In this document: positions 18,644 through 26,645 of the stretch, one piece after another | Layout of the letters: every line of letters begins with the position of its first letter | Position numbering within the stretch: the first letter of the stretch is position 1 | Made by a program: the position numbers and the translations under genes | NCBI GenBank assembly: GCA_017419165.1 | Contig: JAFOLW010000030.1 | Span: forward strand, 1 to 64,000 | Source: Erysipelotrichaceae bacterium | Lineage (GTDB): Bacteria; Bacillota_I; Bacilli_A; Erysipelotrichales; Erysipelotrichaceae | DNA length: 64,000 bases | Direction: 5' to 3' | The notes under the pieces: generated by a model | Seen by the model: only the letters and a program-made list of their open reading frames with translations | Told to the model about the DNA's origin: nothing | Database searches by the model: none

Positions 18644-19648
18644 TTATAAGATGATGACTTCTTTTTCCTTGCAGTAATTGAGTGTCTCATCGTCCCAGAT
18701 GGAAGACTGCACTTCGCCGATATGCGCTTTGTTCATCAGCAACATGCACAGTCTGCTTTCGCCGATGCCTCCGCCGATGGTGTAGGGCAGTTCTTTGTTC
18801 AGGATCATCTGATGATACTTGTACTGCAGCTTGTACTCTTCGTTTTTGAGTTTCAGCTGTCTCATCAGTGAATCCTCATCGACGCGGATGCCCATGGACG
18901 AGACTTCGAAGGCACAGTCCAGCAGTTCGTTGTAATACAGCAGATCGCCGTTGAGATCCCAGTCATCGTAGTCGGCGGCACGGTCGTCGTGCGGCTGTCC
19001 GTCAGAGAGCTTGTGTCCGATGCCTTTGATGAAGACGGATTTGTATTTTTTGAGAAGCTCATGTTCTCTCTGCTTGCTGTCAAGGCCGGGATACATGTCC
19101 AGGACTTCCTGCGCATCGAAGAAGTAGAGCTCTTTCTGCAATACGGTGCTTATCGAAGGGTGTTTGACCTTCAAGGCGTCCAGCGTTTCCAGGATGCATT
19201 CATGGATCCTGGAGACGGTATCGTAGAGGTATTCAAGGTTCCTCTGGTCTTTGCGGATCACTTTTTCCCAGTCCCACTGGTCGACATAGATCGAATGCAG
19301 ATTGTCGATCTTTTCGTCTTTGCGGATCGCATTCATATCGGTGTACAGACCGTTGCCTTCATAGAAGACATAATCATGAAGGGCCATCCTCTTCCATTTG
19401 GCAAGGGAATGGACGATGACGCATTCTTTATCGATGAAAGGTGCGGTGAAATTCACGGCCTGCGCCTTACCGTCGAGATCATCGTTGAGTCCGGTGCTTT
19501 TCAGAACGAAAAGAGGAGCGGAAACGCGTTTGAGATTGAGGGCTTTCGTGAGTTTTTCTTCGAAAGTCTTTTTTATGAAGCTGATCGATGACTGTGTTTC
19601 ATACAGATCAAGTGAGGACTTATATCCGTCCGGTAGTCTTATAGTCAT
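18644..19648 (-). CDS. asnA: Aspartate--ammonia ligase (AsnA)
   Basis: AsnA makes asparagine from aspartate, ammonia and ATP. The 334-residue protein is of normal length, with a class II synthetase-like fold. Typical segments are IHSLAKWKRMALHDY-like (VHSLAKWKRMALHDYVF), GLYTDMNAIRKDE, SIYVDQWDWEKVI and the C-terminal TIGGGIGESRLCMLL. The start matches the family N-terminus and cannot move inward. It is transcribed leftward from a -10 box that ends 6 nt before the ATG. Confidence 0.95.
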   Translation of the reverse strand: MTIRLPDGYKSSLDLYETQSSISFIKKTFEEKLTKALNLKRVSAPLFVLKSTGLNDDLDGKAQAVNFTAPFIDKECVIVHSLAKWKRMALHDYVFYEGNGLYTDMNAIRKDEKIDNLHSIYVDQWDWEKVIRKDQRNLEYLYDTVSRIHECILETLDALKVKHPSISTVLQKELYFFDAQEVLDMYPGLDSKQREHELLKKYKSVFIKGIGHKLSDGQPHDDRAADYDDWDLNGDLLYYNELLDCAFEVSSMGIRVDEDSLMRQLKLKNEEYKLQYKYHQMILNKELPYTIGGGIGESRLCMLLMNKAHIGEVQSSIWDDETLNYCKEKEVIIL

Positions 19649-19654
19649 GAATAC

Positions 19655-19663
19655 ATTCTAGCA
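19655..19663 (-). promoter_or_regulatory. Extended -10 promoter of asnA, leaderless layout
   Basis: On the minus strand TGC-TAGAAT (19663 down to 19655) forms an extended -10. It ends 6 nt before the asnA ATG with no Shine-Dalgarno, which predicts a leaderless mRNA. Confidence 0.6.
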
Positions 19664-19736
19664 CAATATGATTGAAAAAATTTACATAAATTAATGAAAA
19701 ATACTATCACAAATTGAAATAATTACATTAAAATCA

Positions 19737-19765
19737 TTGACTTGTCTTTTTGCTTAATTTAAGAT
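19737..19765 (+). promoter_or_regulatory. Promoter of the liv leader and operon
   Basis: TTGACT (19737-19742), 17 bp, TAAGAT (19760-19765). The expected start is near 19772, about 20 nt before the leader-peptide ATG and 260 nt before livJ. Confidence 0.65.
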
Positions 19766-19779
19766 AAACACATAAAGAA

Positions 19780-19829
19780 AAAGGAGGTACTGTATGAAAC
19801 GATGTATGCATTCCATGATGACCTCCTTT
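19780..19829 (+). promoter_or_regulatory. Hairpin that can hide the leader Shine-Dalgarno
   Basis: AAAGGAGGT (19780-19788), which is the leader ribosome binding site, is perfectly complementary to ACCTCCTTT (19821-19829) inside the leader ORF. A 9-bp stem would block leader translation until a ribosome opens it. Confidence 0.6.
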
Positions 19830-19907
19830 GTTGACGACGTACTTGTCATTATCGATGTATTGGTACTACGCGGTTTACGTGGCATTATTATTATGCAAAT
19901 GTGCTGA
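19794..19907 (+). CDS. Leader peptide rich in Val, Leu and Ile (attenuator ORF)
   Basis: This 37-codon ORF has an excellent ribosome binding site (GGAGGT, 5 nt before ATG). Residues 13-33 include 14 branched-chain residues, as in VLVIIDVLVLRGL followed by RGIII. It ends at TGA 19905-19907, just before a set of alternative RNA stems and an intrinsic terminator. It lies 126 nt upstream of the liv transporter genes. This is the layout of the ilv leader peptides of enterobacteria: the peptide itself has no function, but ribosome speed on Val/Leu/Ile codons reports supply of the charged tRNAs. I infer this from composition and position. Confidence 0.85.
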   Translation: MKRCMHSMMTSFVDDVLVIIDVLVLRGLRGIIIMQMC

Positions 19908-19962
19908 TATGTCGGTAATGGAAAGCTGAATTGTCCTGCATGGATGAGCTTGCCGTTATCGG
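19883..19962 (+). promoter_or_regulatory. Pause and antiterminator stems of the liv attenuator
   Basis: Segment 2 (19912-19921) can pair in two ways. Its core at 19914-19920 pairs with segment 1 at 19883-19889, inside the Ile codons (7 bp, two G-T). The whole of it pairs with segment 3 at 19953-19962 (10 bp, three G-T). The 2:3 stem crosses the terminator stem, so both cannot form. A ribosome stalled on the Ile codons would cover segment 1 and leave 2:3 free (read-through); a ribosome at the stop would cover segment 2 (termination). The pairings were found by eye. Confidence 0.65.
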
Positions 19963-19977
19963 TCGCTCATCCTTTTT
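19942..19977 (+). terminator. Attenuator terminator upstream of livJ
   Basis: GGATGAGC (19942-19949) pairs with GCTCATCC (19965-19972), and the loop adds a small GCCG/CGGT stem. TTTTT follows. There is no other gene between the leader ORF and livJ, so this is a regulatory terminator. Confidence 0.88.
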
Positions 19978-20033
19978 ATTGTTAGAAACAGTTGACACTG
20001 TATCTATAAAACGATTCTGAAAGGGGAATTGAA

Positions 20034-21233
20034 ATGAAAAAATTATTAGTAGTATTGCTCAGCATCCTCTGCGTTCTGTCTCTGGCCGGCTGCTCCAACG
20101 GCGGCGGCAATGACGGCGGAAACAGCGGTGACGATGCTCCTGCGGCAGATGAGACAGTCTATGTCAAACTGGGCGGTTCCGGTCCTTTGAGCGGCGACGC
20201 CAAGGTCTATGGCGAAGCTGTCAGAAACGCGGCGCAGATCGCCGTTGATGAGATCAATGCTTCCGACTCACATATCAAGTTCGAATTCAACATGGCAGAT
20301 GATGAAGCGGACGGTGAAAAGGCAGTCTCTGCTTATTCCACGCTCTTTGACTGGGGCATGCAGGTATCTTTATTCACAGTCACTTCCGGTTCCGGAGCTG
20401 CTGTTGCTTCTTATTACGATGAAGACGGTATCTTTGCGATCACACCTTCCGGTTCGGCGACCGCTTTGGTCTATACGGATGAAAAGAACTTCCCAAGCAA
20501 CTTCCAGATGTGTTTCACTGATCCGAACCAGGGCGTTGCCGCAGCGGACTATATCGCGCAGGGCTTCGCTGACAAGGCGATCGCCGTCATCTACAAGAAT
20601 GACGACGTGTATTCTGCAGGCGTTTATGAGAAATTCAATGCAGAAGCAGCCGAAAAGGGACTCAATCTGGTTTATACCGGTTCGTTCACGAATGATTCTT
20701 CCACCGATTTCTCTACGCAGCTGACGGCTGCCAAAGATGCCGGTGCCGATCTGGTCTTCTTACCGATCTACTATCAGCCGGCTTCCATCATTCTGAAGCA
20801 GGCAAAAGACATGGATTATGCGCCGACCTTCTTCGGTGTTGACGGCATGGATGGCATTCTGACTTTGGAAGGCTTTGATAAATCTCTTGCCGAAGGCTTG
20901 TATCTGATCACTCCGTTTGCTTCGGACGCTGATGATGAACTCACGAAGAACTTCGTTGCTTCTTATGAGTCAAGATTCGGCGAGACGCCGAATCAGTTTG
21001 CCGCAGACGCATACGACTGTGTCTATGCGATCCACCAGGCATTGGAGAATATCGGTTATAAAGCCGGTTATGCAACAAACGGCTTGAACGAAGATCTGGC
21101 TAAGCAGTTCACAACGATGACGTTCAACGGTCTGACCGGTCAGAACATGACCTGGGCGGAAAACGGTGAGGTCTCCAAGGCTCCGAAAGCCGTCATCATC
21201 GAAAACAGCGTTTACGTTTCCGTTGATCAATAA
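20034..21233 (+). CDS. livJ: Branched-chain amino acid-binding lipoprotein
   Basis: This is the substrate-binding lipoprotein of a Liv (HAAT) ABC importer. The 399-residue protein has a signal peptide ending LAGC (Cys20), a Gly/Asn-rich spacer and a periplasmic-binding-protein type I fold starting at KLGGSGPLSGDAKVYG. Leu, Ile or Val is the expected ligand from family, operon and leader peptide. AAAGGGG precedes the ATG. A partial terminator follows and may make livJ more abundant than the membrane genes. Confidence 0.92.
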   Translation: MKKLLVVLLSILCVLSLAGCSNGGGNDGGNSGDDAPAADETVYVKLGGSGPLSGDAKVYGEAVRNAAQIAVDEINASDSHIKFEFNMADDEADGEKAVSAYSTLFDWGMQVSLFTVTSGSGAAVASYYDEDGIFAITPSGSATALVYTDEKNFPSNFQMCFTDPNQGVAAADYIAQGFADKAIAVIYKNDDVYSAGVYEKFNAEAAEKGLNLVYTGSFTNDSSTDFSTQLTAAKDAGADLVFLPIYYQPASIILKQAKDMDYAPTFFGVDGMDGILTLEGFDKSLAEGLYLITPFASDADDELTKNFVASYESRFGETPNQFAADAYDCVYAIHQALENIGYKAGYATNGLNEDLAKQFTTMTFNGLTGQNMTWAENGEVSKAPKAVIIENSVYVSVDQ

Positions 21234-21244
21234 TCTTGGAATTT

Positions 21245-21287
21245 AAAGGCCGCCGAGTCCTTTCGACGGCCTTTCCTGCATTTTTTT
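21245..21287 (+). terminator. Intercistronic hairpin livJ-livH
   Basis: AAAGGCCG (21245-21252) pairs with CGGCCTTT (21267-21274), extended by two more pairs around one mismatch. Seven T follow about 6 nt later. It is a likely partial terminator. Confidence 0.55.
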
Positions 21288-21299
21288 ATCGGAGAGGTT

Positions 21300-22181
21300 A
21301 TGACTTTTTTGACTTATCTTATATCGGGATTGGCGTTAGGCAGTGTCTATGCGATCATCGCTTTGGGTTATACGATGGTCTACGGTATCGCCAAGATGCT
21401 TAATTTTGCGCATGGTGACATCATCATGGTGGGAGGCTATGCCGCTTTTTTTGCATTCAATAAGTTCGGTCTTTCTCCTGTTGTTTCGATCCTGGCTTCG
21501 ATCCTTGTCTGCACTCTCTTGGGCGTCATCATCGAGCGTCTTGCCTACAAGCCTTTACGGCAGGCAAGCTCGTTGTCGGTATTGATCACTGCGATCGGCG
21601 TCAGTTATTTCTTGCAGAACGGTTCGCAGCTGATCTTCGGATCGGATACGAAGATCTTCCCGGCGATGCTGATGGAAGGCTCTTTGAAGTTATTTGACGG
21701 CAGACTGATGATCTCTTATCTGACACTGTTCACGATCTTTACCTGTGTCGTCATCATGACCGTCTTGACTTTGTTCATCAACAAGACCAAGATCGGCAAG
21801 GCGATGCGTGCCTGTGCGGAAGACAAAGGCGCCGCTCAGCTGATGGGCATCAACGTCGATACGACGATTTCGATCACGTTCGCGATCGGCTCCGGTCTGG
21901 CTGCCGTTGCGGCGATCCTTCTTTGTTCGACGTACCCGTCCTTGTCACCGACGCTTGGCTCGATGCCCGGCATCAAAGCGTTCACGGCGGCGGTCTTCGG
22001 CGGTATCGGATCCATTCCGGGTGCTCTGCTCGGCGGTCTGCTTCTGGGGATCATCGAGAACCTGACGAAAGCCTATATTTCGACGCAGCTTTCCGATGCG
22101 ATCGTTTTTACCGTGCTGATCATCGTTTTGTTGATCAAGCCGACCGGCCTGCTGGGTAAGAAAGAGAATGTGAAGGTGTAG
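21300..22181 (+). CDS. livH: BCAA ABC transporter permease LivH
   Basis: This integral membrane permease of 293 residues has about eight hydrophobic helices. It carries the LivH signature near the N-terminus (GLALGSVYAIIALGYTMVYGI, shortened here to its core LGSVYAIIALGYTMVYG) and LNFAHGDIIMVGGY. The C-terminal GLLLGIIENL matches the family. GGAGAGG lies before the ATG. Confidence 0.93.
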   Translation: MTFLTYLISGLALGSVYAIIALGYTMVYGIAKMLNFAHGDIIMVGGYAAFFAFNKFGLSPVVSILASILVCTLLGVIIERLAYKPLRQASSLSVLITAIGVSYFLQNGSQLIFGSDTKIFPAMLMEGSLKLFDGRLMISYLTLFTIFTCVVIMTVLTLFINKTKIGKAMRACAEDKGAAQLMGINVDTTISITFAIGSGLAAVAAILLCSTYPSLSPTLGSMPGIKAFTAAVFGGIGSIPGALLGGLLLGIIENLTKAYISTQLSDAIVFTVLIIVLLIKPTGLLGKKENVKV

Positions 22182-22182
22182 T

Positions 22183-23238
22183 ATGAAGGGGATCATGAAT
22201 ACACTGTTCGGCAAGAAAAACCGATCCAGGACCATCAGCTTCTCTCTGGTGATCCTTGTTTATATCGTCATCGAGATCCTGATGCATGCGATCCGCATGC
22301 CGCGTCTTTTCACGAGCCTTCTTGTTCCGGTCTGCTGCTACATCATCGTCGCACTGGCTTTGAATCTTGTCGTCGGTTTTTCGGGAGAACTGTCTCTCGG
22401 ACATGCCGGCTTCATGGCGATCGGTGCATTTACGGCGGTTGCGGTCAGCGGTCTAAGCGCATCTGCCGTTCCAAACGGGATGCTCAGGCTCTTTCTTTCG
22501 GTCGTTGCCGGATGCATCGTTTCCGGTCTTTTCGGCTTACTGATCTCCGTACCGGTCCTGAAACTGTCCGGTGACTATCTGGCCATCGTCACGCTGGCAT
22601 TCGGCCAGATCATCAAGTCATTGATCAACAATATGTTCCTCGGCTTCGACAAGAACGGTCTGCATTTTTCCTTCGTGACCAATGAGGTCAGCCTGGAGAA
22701 CGGCAAGATGCTGCTGTCCGGACCGATGGGCGCAACGGATACGGCAAAGATCTCCAATTTCACGACCGGGATCATCCTGATCCTGATCACGCTGTTCATC
22801 ATCTATTCTTTGATCAACTCCAAGTACGGACGTACGATCATGGCTGCCAGAGACAACCGCATCGCTGCGGAGTCCATCGGTGTCGACATCTCCAGGACCA
22901 AGACGCTGGCTTTCGTCATCTCGGCCGCCCTGGCCGGCATGGCAGGTGCCTTGTATGCCTTGAATTATTCGACTTTGCAGCCATCGAAGTTTGATTTCAA
23001 CACATCGATCCTCATCCTGGTCTACGTGGTCTTCGGCGGCTTGGGCAATATCAACGGTACGATCATTTCCACGACGCTTCTGTATGTGCTTCCGGAAATG
23101 CTCAGATCTTTGCAGGATTATCGTATGCTGATCTATGCGGTGGTCCTGATCGTCGTGATGCAGCTGACCAACTCATCCAGGATCCGCCGGTTCGCGGACC
23201 GGATCACGGATTTATTTCGCAAGAAAGGAGAGGAATGA
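22183..23238 (+). CDS. livM: BCAA ABC transporter permease LivM
   Basis: This is the second permease, 351 residues. After a charged N-terminus come about nine hydrophobic helices with the LivM core GFSGELSLGHAGFMAIGAF, and the motif RTKTLAFVISAALAGMAGALYA. The ATG is 1 nt after the livH stop. Its stop overlaps the livG start. Confidence 0.93.
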   Translation: MKGIMNTLFGKKNRSRTISFSLVILVYIVIEILMHAIRMPRLFTSLLVPVCCYIIVALALNLVVGFSGELSLGHAGFMAIGAFTAVAVSGLSASAVPNGMLRLFLSVVAGCIVSGLFGLLISVPVLKLSGDYLAIVTLAFGQIIKSLINNMFLGFDKNGLHFSFVTNEVSLENGKMLLSGPMGATDTAKISNFTTGIILILITLFIIYSLINSKYGRTIMAARDNRIAAESIGVDISRTKTLAFVISAALAGMAGALYALNYSTLQPSKFDFNTSILILVYVVFGGLGNINGTIISTTLLYVLPEMLRSLQDYRMLIYAVVLIVVMQLTNSSRIRRFADRITDLFRKKGEE

Positions 23239-24002
23239 TGGCAAATCCCGTTCTTGAAGTAAAAAATCTGGGTATCGATTTCGGCGGTCTGACGGCAGTC
23301 AACAATCTGAATATGGAAGTCTATGAAGGCGAGATCGTCGGACTGATCGGCCCCAACGGCGCCGGCAAGACGACGGTCTTCAATCTGCTGACGAAAGTCT
23401 ATGATCCGTCGAGAGGTTCGATCCTCCTCGACGGGAAAGACATCGCCAGGATGACGACGGTGGATGTGAACAAAGCCGGCATTGCCAGGACGTTCCAGAA
23501 TATCCGTCTGTTCGGCAAGATCAGCGTCATCGACAACGTCAAGACCGGCATGAACAATCATCATGCATATTCGGTCGCCGATGCGATCTTCCACACAAAG
23601 AAGAGAAACGAAAGTGAGAAACGGATCACCGAGAAGGCGGAAGAACTTCTGAAGATCTTCAACCTTTATGATTCCCGGGATATCGAGGCCGATTCTCTTC
23701 CTTACGGTGCTCAAAGAAGGCTGGAGATCGCCAGAGCCCTGGCGACCGAGCCGAAACTTCTGCTGCTGGATGAACCGGCAGCGGGCATGAATCCGCAGGA
23801 GACGGATGAGCTCATGAATACGATCCGTTTCGTCCGGGATAAATTTGCGATCTCGATCCTGCTGATCGAGCACGATATGTCTCTGGTCATGAACATCTGC
23901 GAGAGGATCTATGTTTTGAATTACGGTACTTTGCTGGCGAAAGGAAGTCCTGATGAGATCAAAAACAATGAAAAGGTCATCAAGGCTTATCTGGGTGATT
24001 GA
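23235..24002 (+). CDS. livG: BCAA ABC transporter ATPase LivG
   Basis: This is the first ATPase, 255 residues. Walker A is GPNGAGKT, and the LivG-type motif ARTFQNIRLF is present. The signature region is LPYGAQRRLEIARAL, followed by LLLLDEPAAGMNPQE. An ATG at 23238 is an alternative start that fits the AAGGAG spacing equally well. Confidence 0.94.
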   Translation: MMANPVLEVKNLGIDFGGLTAVNNLNMEVYEGEIVGLIGPNGAGKTTVFNLLTKVYDPSRGSILLDGKDIARMTTVDVNKAGIARTFQNIRLFGKISVIDNVKTGMNNHHAYSVADAIFHTKKRNESEKRITEKAEELLKIFNLYDSRDIEADSLPYGAQRRLEIARALATEPKLLLLDEPAAGMNPQETDELMNTIRFVRDKFAISILLIEHDMSLVMNICERIYVLNYGTLLAKGSPDEIKNNEKVIKAYLGD

Positions 24003-24004
24003 TT

Positions 24005-24709
24005 ATGTTGAAAGTTAAGGATCTGAAAGTACGATACGGCATGATCGAGGCGATCAAGGGGATCAGCTTTGAAGTCGATGATTCCGAGATCGTCACGCTG
24101 ATCGGTGCCAACGGCGCCGGCAAGACGACGACGATGCATACGATCTCCGGCCTGATCAAAGCGGCTTCCGGCAGCATCGAGCTCGACGGCAGGGATATCA
24201 CGAAGTTGCCTGCCCACAAGATCGTGGAGATGGGCATCGCCCAGTGTCCGGAAAGAAGACGGGTCTTTGCGCAGCAGTCGGTCGAGGACAACCTGTTTCT
24301 CGGTGCCTATACCAGGAAAGACAAGGATGAGATCCGCAAGGACTTGGAAAATGTCTATGAGCTGTTTCCGCGCTTGAAAGAAAGAAGCACACAGATGGCC
24401 GGGACACTGTCCGGGGGTGAGCAGCAGATGTTGGCGATGGGCAGAGCCCTGATGGCAAAGCCGAAGATCATGCTGCTGGATGAACCCTCCATGGGATTGT
24501 CCCCGTTACTTGTTCGTGAAATATTCGATATAATAAAGAATATAAACAGTCAGGGTGTGACGATCTTGCTGGTGGAGCAGAATGCCAAGATGGCTTTATC
24601 GATCGCAAACCGTGCCTACGTCATCGAGACAGGCCGGATCGTGATGAGCGGAACAGGCGAAGAACTGCTCAACAGCGAAGACATCAAGAAAGCTTACCTG
24701 GGAGGATAA
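24005..24709 (+). CDS. livF: BCAA ABC transporter ATPase LivF
   Basis: This is the second ATPase, 234 residues. It has Walker A GANGAGKT, the signature LSGGEQQMLAMGRALM and Walker B IMLLDEPSMGLSP. ATG 24005 is used; a TTG at 23999 overlaps the livG stop and is less likely. The next gene starts 2 nt after its stop. Confidence 0.94.
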   Translation: MLKVKDLKVRYGMIEAIKGISFEVDDSEIVTLIGANGAGKTTTMHTISGLIKAASGSIELDGRDITKLPAHKIVEMGIAQCPERRRVFAQQSVEDNLFLGAYTRKDKDEIRKDLENVYELFPRLKERSTQMAGTLSGGEQQMLAMGRALMAKPKIMLLDEPSMGLSPLLVREIFDIIKNINSQGVTILLVEQNAKMALSIANRAYVIETGRIVMSGTGEELLNSEDIKKAYLGG

Positions 24710-24711
24710 TC

Positions 24712-25362
24712 ATGTACGTAAAAGACAATATGGTGTCGAGCCCGATCACCATCGGACCTGACAAGTCGGTTTCGGAAGCTGTAGATCTCATGTCGGAAAA
24801 TCATCTGCACCGTCTGCCGGTCGTTGACGCACAAGGCAAGCTGGTCGGACTGGTCACGGAATCGGTGGTCACTTCCAATACACCGAACAACGCGACTTCG
24901 CTCTCGGTGTTCGAAGTCAATTATCTGCTCAATAAACTGACGATCGCCGATATCATGATCAGGGAAGTCATCACCATCGGCAAAGAAGCACTTCTGGAAG
25001 AAGCGGCGACTTTGCTGAGAAAACACGACATCGGCTGTCTGCCGGTCGTGGATGAAGACAACAAACTGATCGGCATCATCACACACAACGATATCTTTAC
25101 CGCGTTCATCGATCTGCTGGGGTACAATCACAACGGCATCCGTTACGTGATCTCCATTCCGGAAGATCATCCGGGCATCATGGAAGACATCTGCCGCATC
25201 TTCAAGCAGAACGATATCTCCATATCCAATCTGGCCGTCTACAACAACAGCCGCGGCATCGAGGTCGTGGTCATCGTCAACGGCTACAAGGACATCTCCG
25301 AACAGCTGAAGGATGCCGGATATAAGGTGACCGGCGTATTGAAGCTTCATGAAAAGTATTGA
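24712..25362 (+). CDS. CBS-pair and ACT domain protein (AcuB-like)
   Basis: This 216-residue cytosolic protein has two CBS motifs (about 1-60 and 75-140, each with a PVVD.....G..T pattern) followed by an ACT-like domain (about 145-210, ISIPEDHPGIMEDICRIF). CBS pairs bind adenine nucleotides and ACT domains bind amino acids. Its place as the last gene of the liv operon, 2 nt after livF with GGGAGGA as ribosome binding site, suggests a sensor for BCAA or energy state. No transport domain is present, and the target is unknown. Confidence 0.85.
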   Translation: MYVKDNMVSSPITIGPDKSVSEAVDLMSENHLHRLPVVDAQGKLVGLVTESVVTSNTPNNATSLSVFEVNYLLNKLTIADIMIREVITIGKEALLEEAATLLRKHDIGCLPVVDEDNKLIGIITHNDIFTAFIDLLGYNHNGIRYVISIPEDHPGIMEDICRIFKQNDISISNLAVYNNSRGIEVVVIVNGYKDISEQLKDAGYKVTGVLKLHEKY

Positions 25363-25390
25363 GTGAAGATCTTGGGATCTTCACTTTTAT
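25362..25390 (+). terminator. Terminator of the liv operon
   Basis: A 10-bp perfect stem (25362-25371 with 25376-25385), TTGG loop and T-rich tail. It begins at the last base of the stop codon. Confidence 0.9.
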
Positions 25391-25397
25391 TTTCATG

Positions 25398-25403
25398 TAT
25401 AAT
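25398..25403 (+). promoter_or_regulatory. -10 box 8 nt before the HAD gene
   Basis: A perfect TATAAT ends 8 nt before the ATG at 25412. No -35 of quality and no spaced Shine-Dalgarno are seen. A leaderless or 1-2 nt leader mRNA is predicted. Confidence 0.55.
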
Positions 25404-25411
25404 GAACAGGT

Positions 25412-26206
25412 ATGAAAAAACTGGTTTTCTGTGACATCGACGGAACGATCCTGGACGGTTCAAGAGGAATGAACGCATTCTCCGAGAAGACGAGATATGC
25501 GTTTGAGCAGCTCAAGAAGGAAGACTATGTGATCGTCGCTTCCGGACGCTGCAAGGGACTGCTCGATCAAAAGATCATCGATCTGGATCCCAGCGGCTAT
25601 GTCTTGTGCAACGGCGCTTATGCGGAACTGAACGGCCTGGCGATCCATGAGGTCTTCTTTTCCAAAGAGGCTGTCTCCAAGATCCGGGAGATCACCTTGA
25701 AATACAACGGTTTCTACATCATGGAGACGCTCGATCATATGTATGTGGATTCTCTGACTTCCGATTCCTTTTCCGCCTTCCTGAAGGGCTGGGGCAAGGT
25801 CTTGGAAGGCTTCAGGGAAGAAGAGAACAGCGACATGAACTATATGATCGCGATGATCGGTTTCTTTGACCGAGATACATTGCATCGGGCGGGCAGGGAA
25901 CTGGAACCATATGTCGATATCTTCGATCATAAGCAGTTTTCTTCCTGCGACGTCAATGTCAAAGGCGTCAATAAGGCGACCGGCGTGAAAAAGATCATCG
26001 ATCATCTCGGTATTCCGCTGGAAGACACCTATTGTTTCGGGGACGGCATCAACGATCTTGAGATGCTGGAATGCGTCGGCCATCCGGTCATCGTAGCCAA
26101 TTGTGTCGATGCATTGAAGGGCAGGGGATTCGAAGAGACCGACGATGTCCTTGAGGATGGCTTTTACAATTATTTGGTCGCCAACAAGTTGATTAAAGCG
26201 ATGTGA
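25412..26206 (+). CDS. HAD-superfamily sugar-phosphatase (Cof type)
   Basis: This 264-residue Cof-type HAD hydrolase begins with the nucleophile motif FCDIDGTILDG (Asp8, Asp10). It contains the C-terminal motif KATGVKKIIDHLGI...CFGDGINDLEML that holds the acidic metal ligands. The family dephosphorylates sugar phosphates, FMN or similar compounds; the substrate cannot be told from sequence. The ATG cannot be placed further in without losing motif I. Confidence 0.87.
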   Translation: MKKLVFCDIDGTILDGSRGMNAFSEKTRYAFEQLKKEDYVIVASGRCKGLLDQKIIDLDPSGYVLCNGAYAELNGLAIHEVFFSKEAVSKIREITLKYNGFYIMETLDHMYVDSLTSDSFSAFLKGWGKVLEGFREEENSDMNYMIAMIGFFDRDTLHRAGRELEPYVDIFDHKQFSSCDVNVKGVNKATGVKKIIDHLGIPLEDTYCFGDGINDLEMLECVGHPVIVANCVDALKGRGFEETDDVLEDGFYNYLVANKLIKAM

Positions 26207-26218
26207 TTTTGTTAAAAT
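26189..26218 (+). promoter_or_regulatory. sepF promoter
   Basis: TTGATT (26189-26194), 18-bp spacer, TAAAAT (26213-26218) with an extended TGT just upstream of the -10. It starts inside the 3' end of the HAD gene. Unlike the leaderless set, the leader has AAAGGAG before the ATG. Confidence 0.65.
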
Positions 26219-26243
26219 GATATGGAGTTAAAGGAGTAAAAAT

Positions 26244-26645
26244 ATGGGATTTGGTGATAAATTAAAAGAGTTTATTGCGCCTGAAGAAGATGATGAAGAA
26301 CAGCTCGAGCTGTCCAAAGAAGAAGCGGAAGCCGTCTCTCCTTATGAGAAGGGCACACTGTCCGGTTCTTCCAACATCACCGCAAATACCAATATCGTAT
26401 TATTTGAACCGAGAAACTTTGATGAAGCCGAGGAGATCGGCCATCATATCAAGTCCAAGAGAGCCTGCTGTGTGAACTTGCACAGGATGCCTTCCGAATA
26501 CCGCCAGAGGATCATCGACTTCCTTTCCGGTGTCGTTTACGGTGTCGACGGTTCGATCAAGAAGGTCGGTGAGAACGTCATCTTATGTTCACCGAAGAAC
26601 CTGCAGGTCGGCGGCGACATCAATCTGAATTCAGACGAAGATTAA
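26244..26645 (+). CDS. sepF: Cell division protein SepF
   Basis: SepF tethers FtsZ to the membrane and aligns its filaments. The 133-residue protein starts with a short amphipathic membrane-binding helix (GFGDKLKEFI). An acidic linker follows, then the SepF core from about residue 45 (NIVLFEPRNFDEAEEIGHHIKSK through DFLSGVVYGVDGSIKKVG). In Bacillus sepF is followed by ylmG, ylmH and divIVA before ileS; here the ileS T-box follows directly. Confidence 0.94.
   Translation: MGFGDKLKEFIAPEEDDEEQLELSKEEAEAVSPYEKGTLSGSSNITANTNIVLFEPRNFDEAEEIGHHIKSKRACCVNLHRMPSEYRQRIIDFLSGVVYGVDGSIKKVGENVILCSPKNLQVGGDINLNSDED

Noticed and set aside
19992-20010. TTGACA followed by TATAAA just before livJ as a second liv promoter
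   Set aside because: The spacer is only 7 bp, too short for a sigma-A promoter, and no -10 is found at 16-18 bp from TTGACA.
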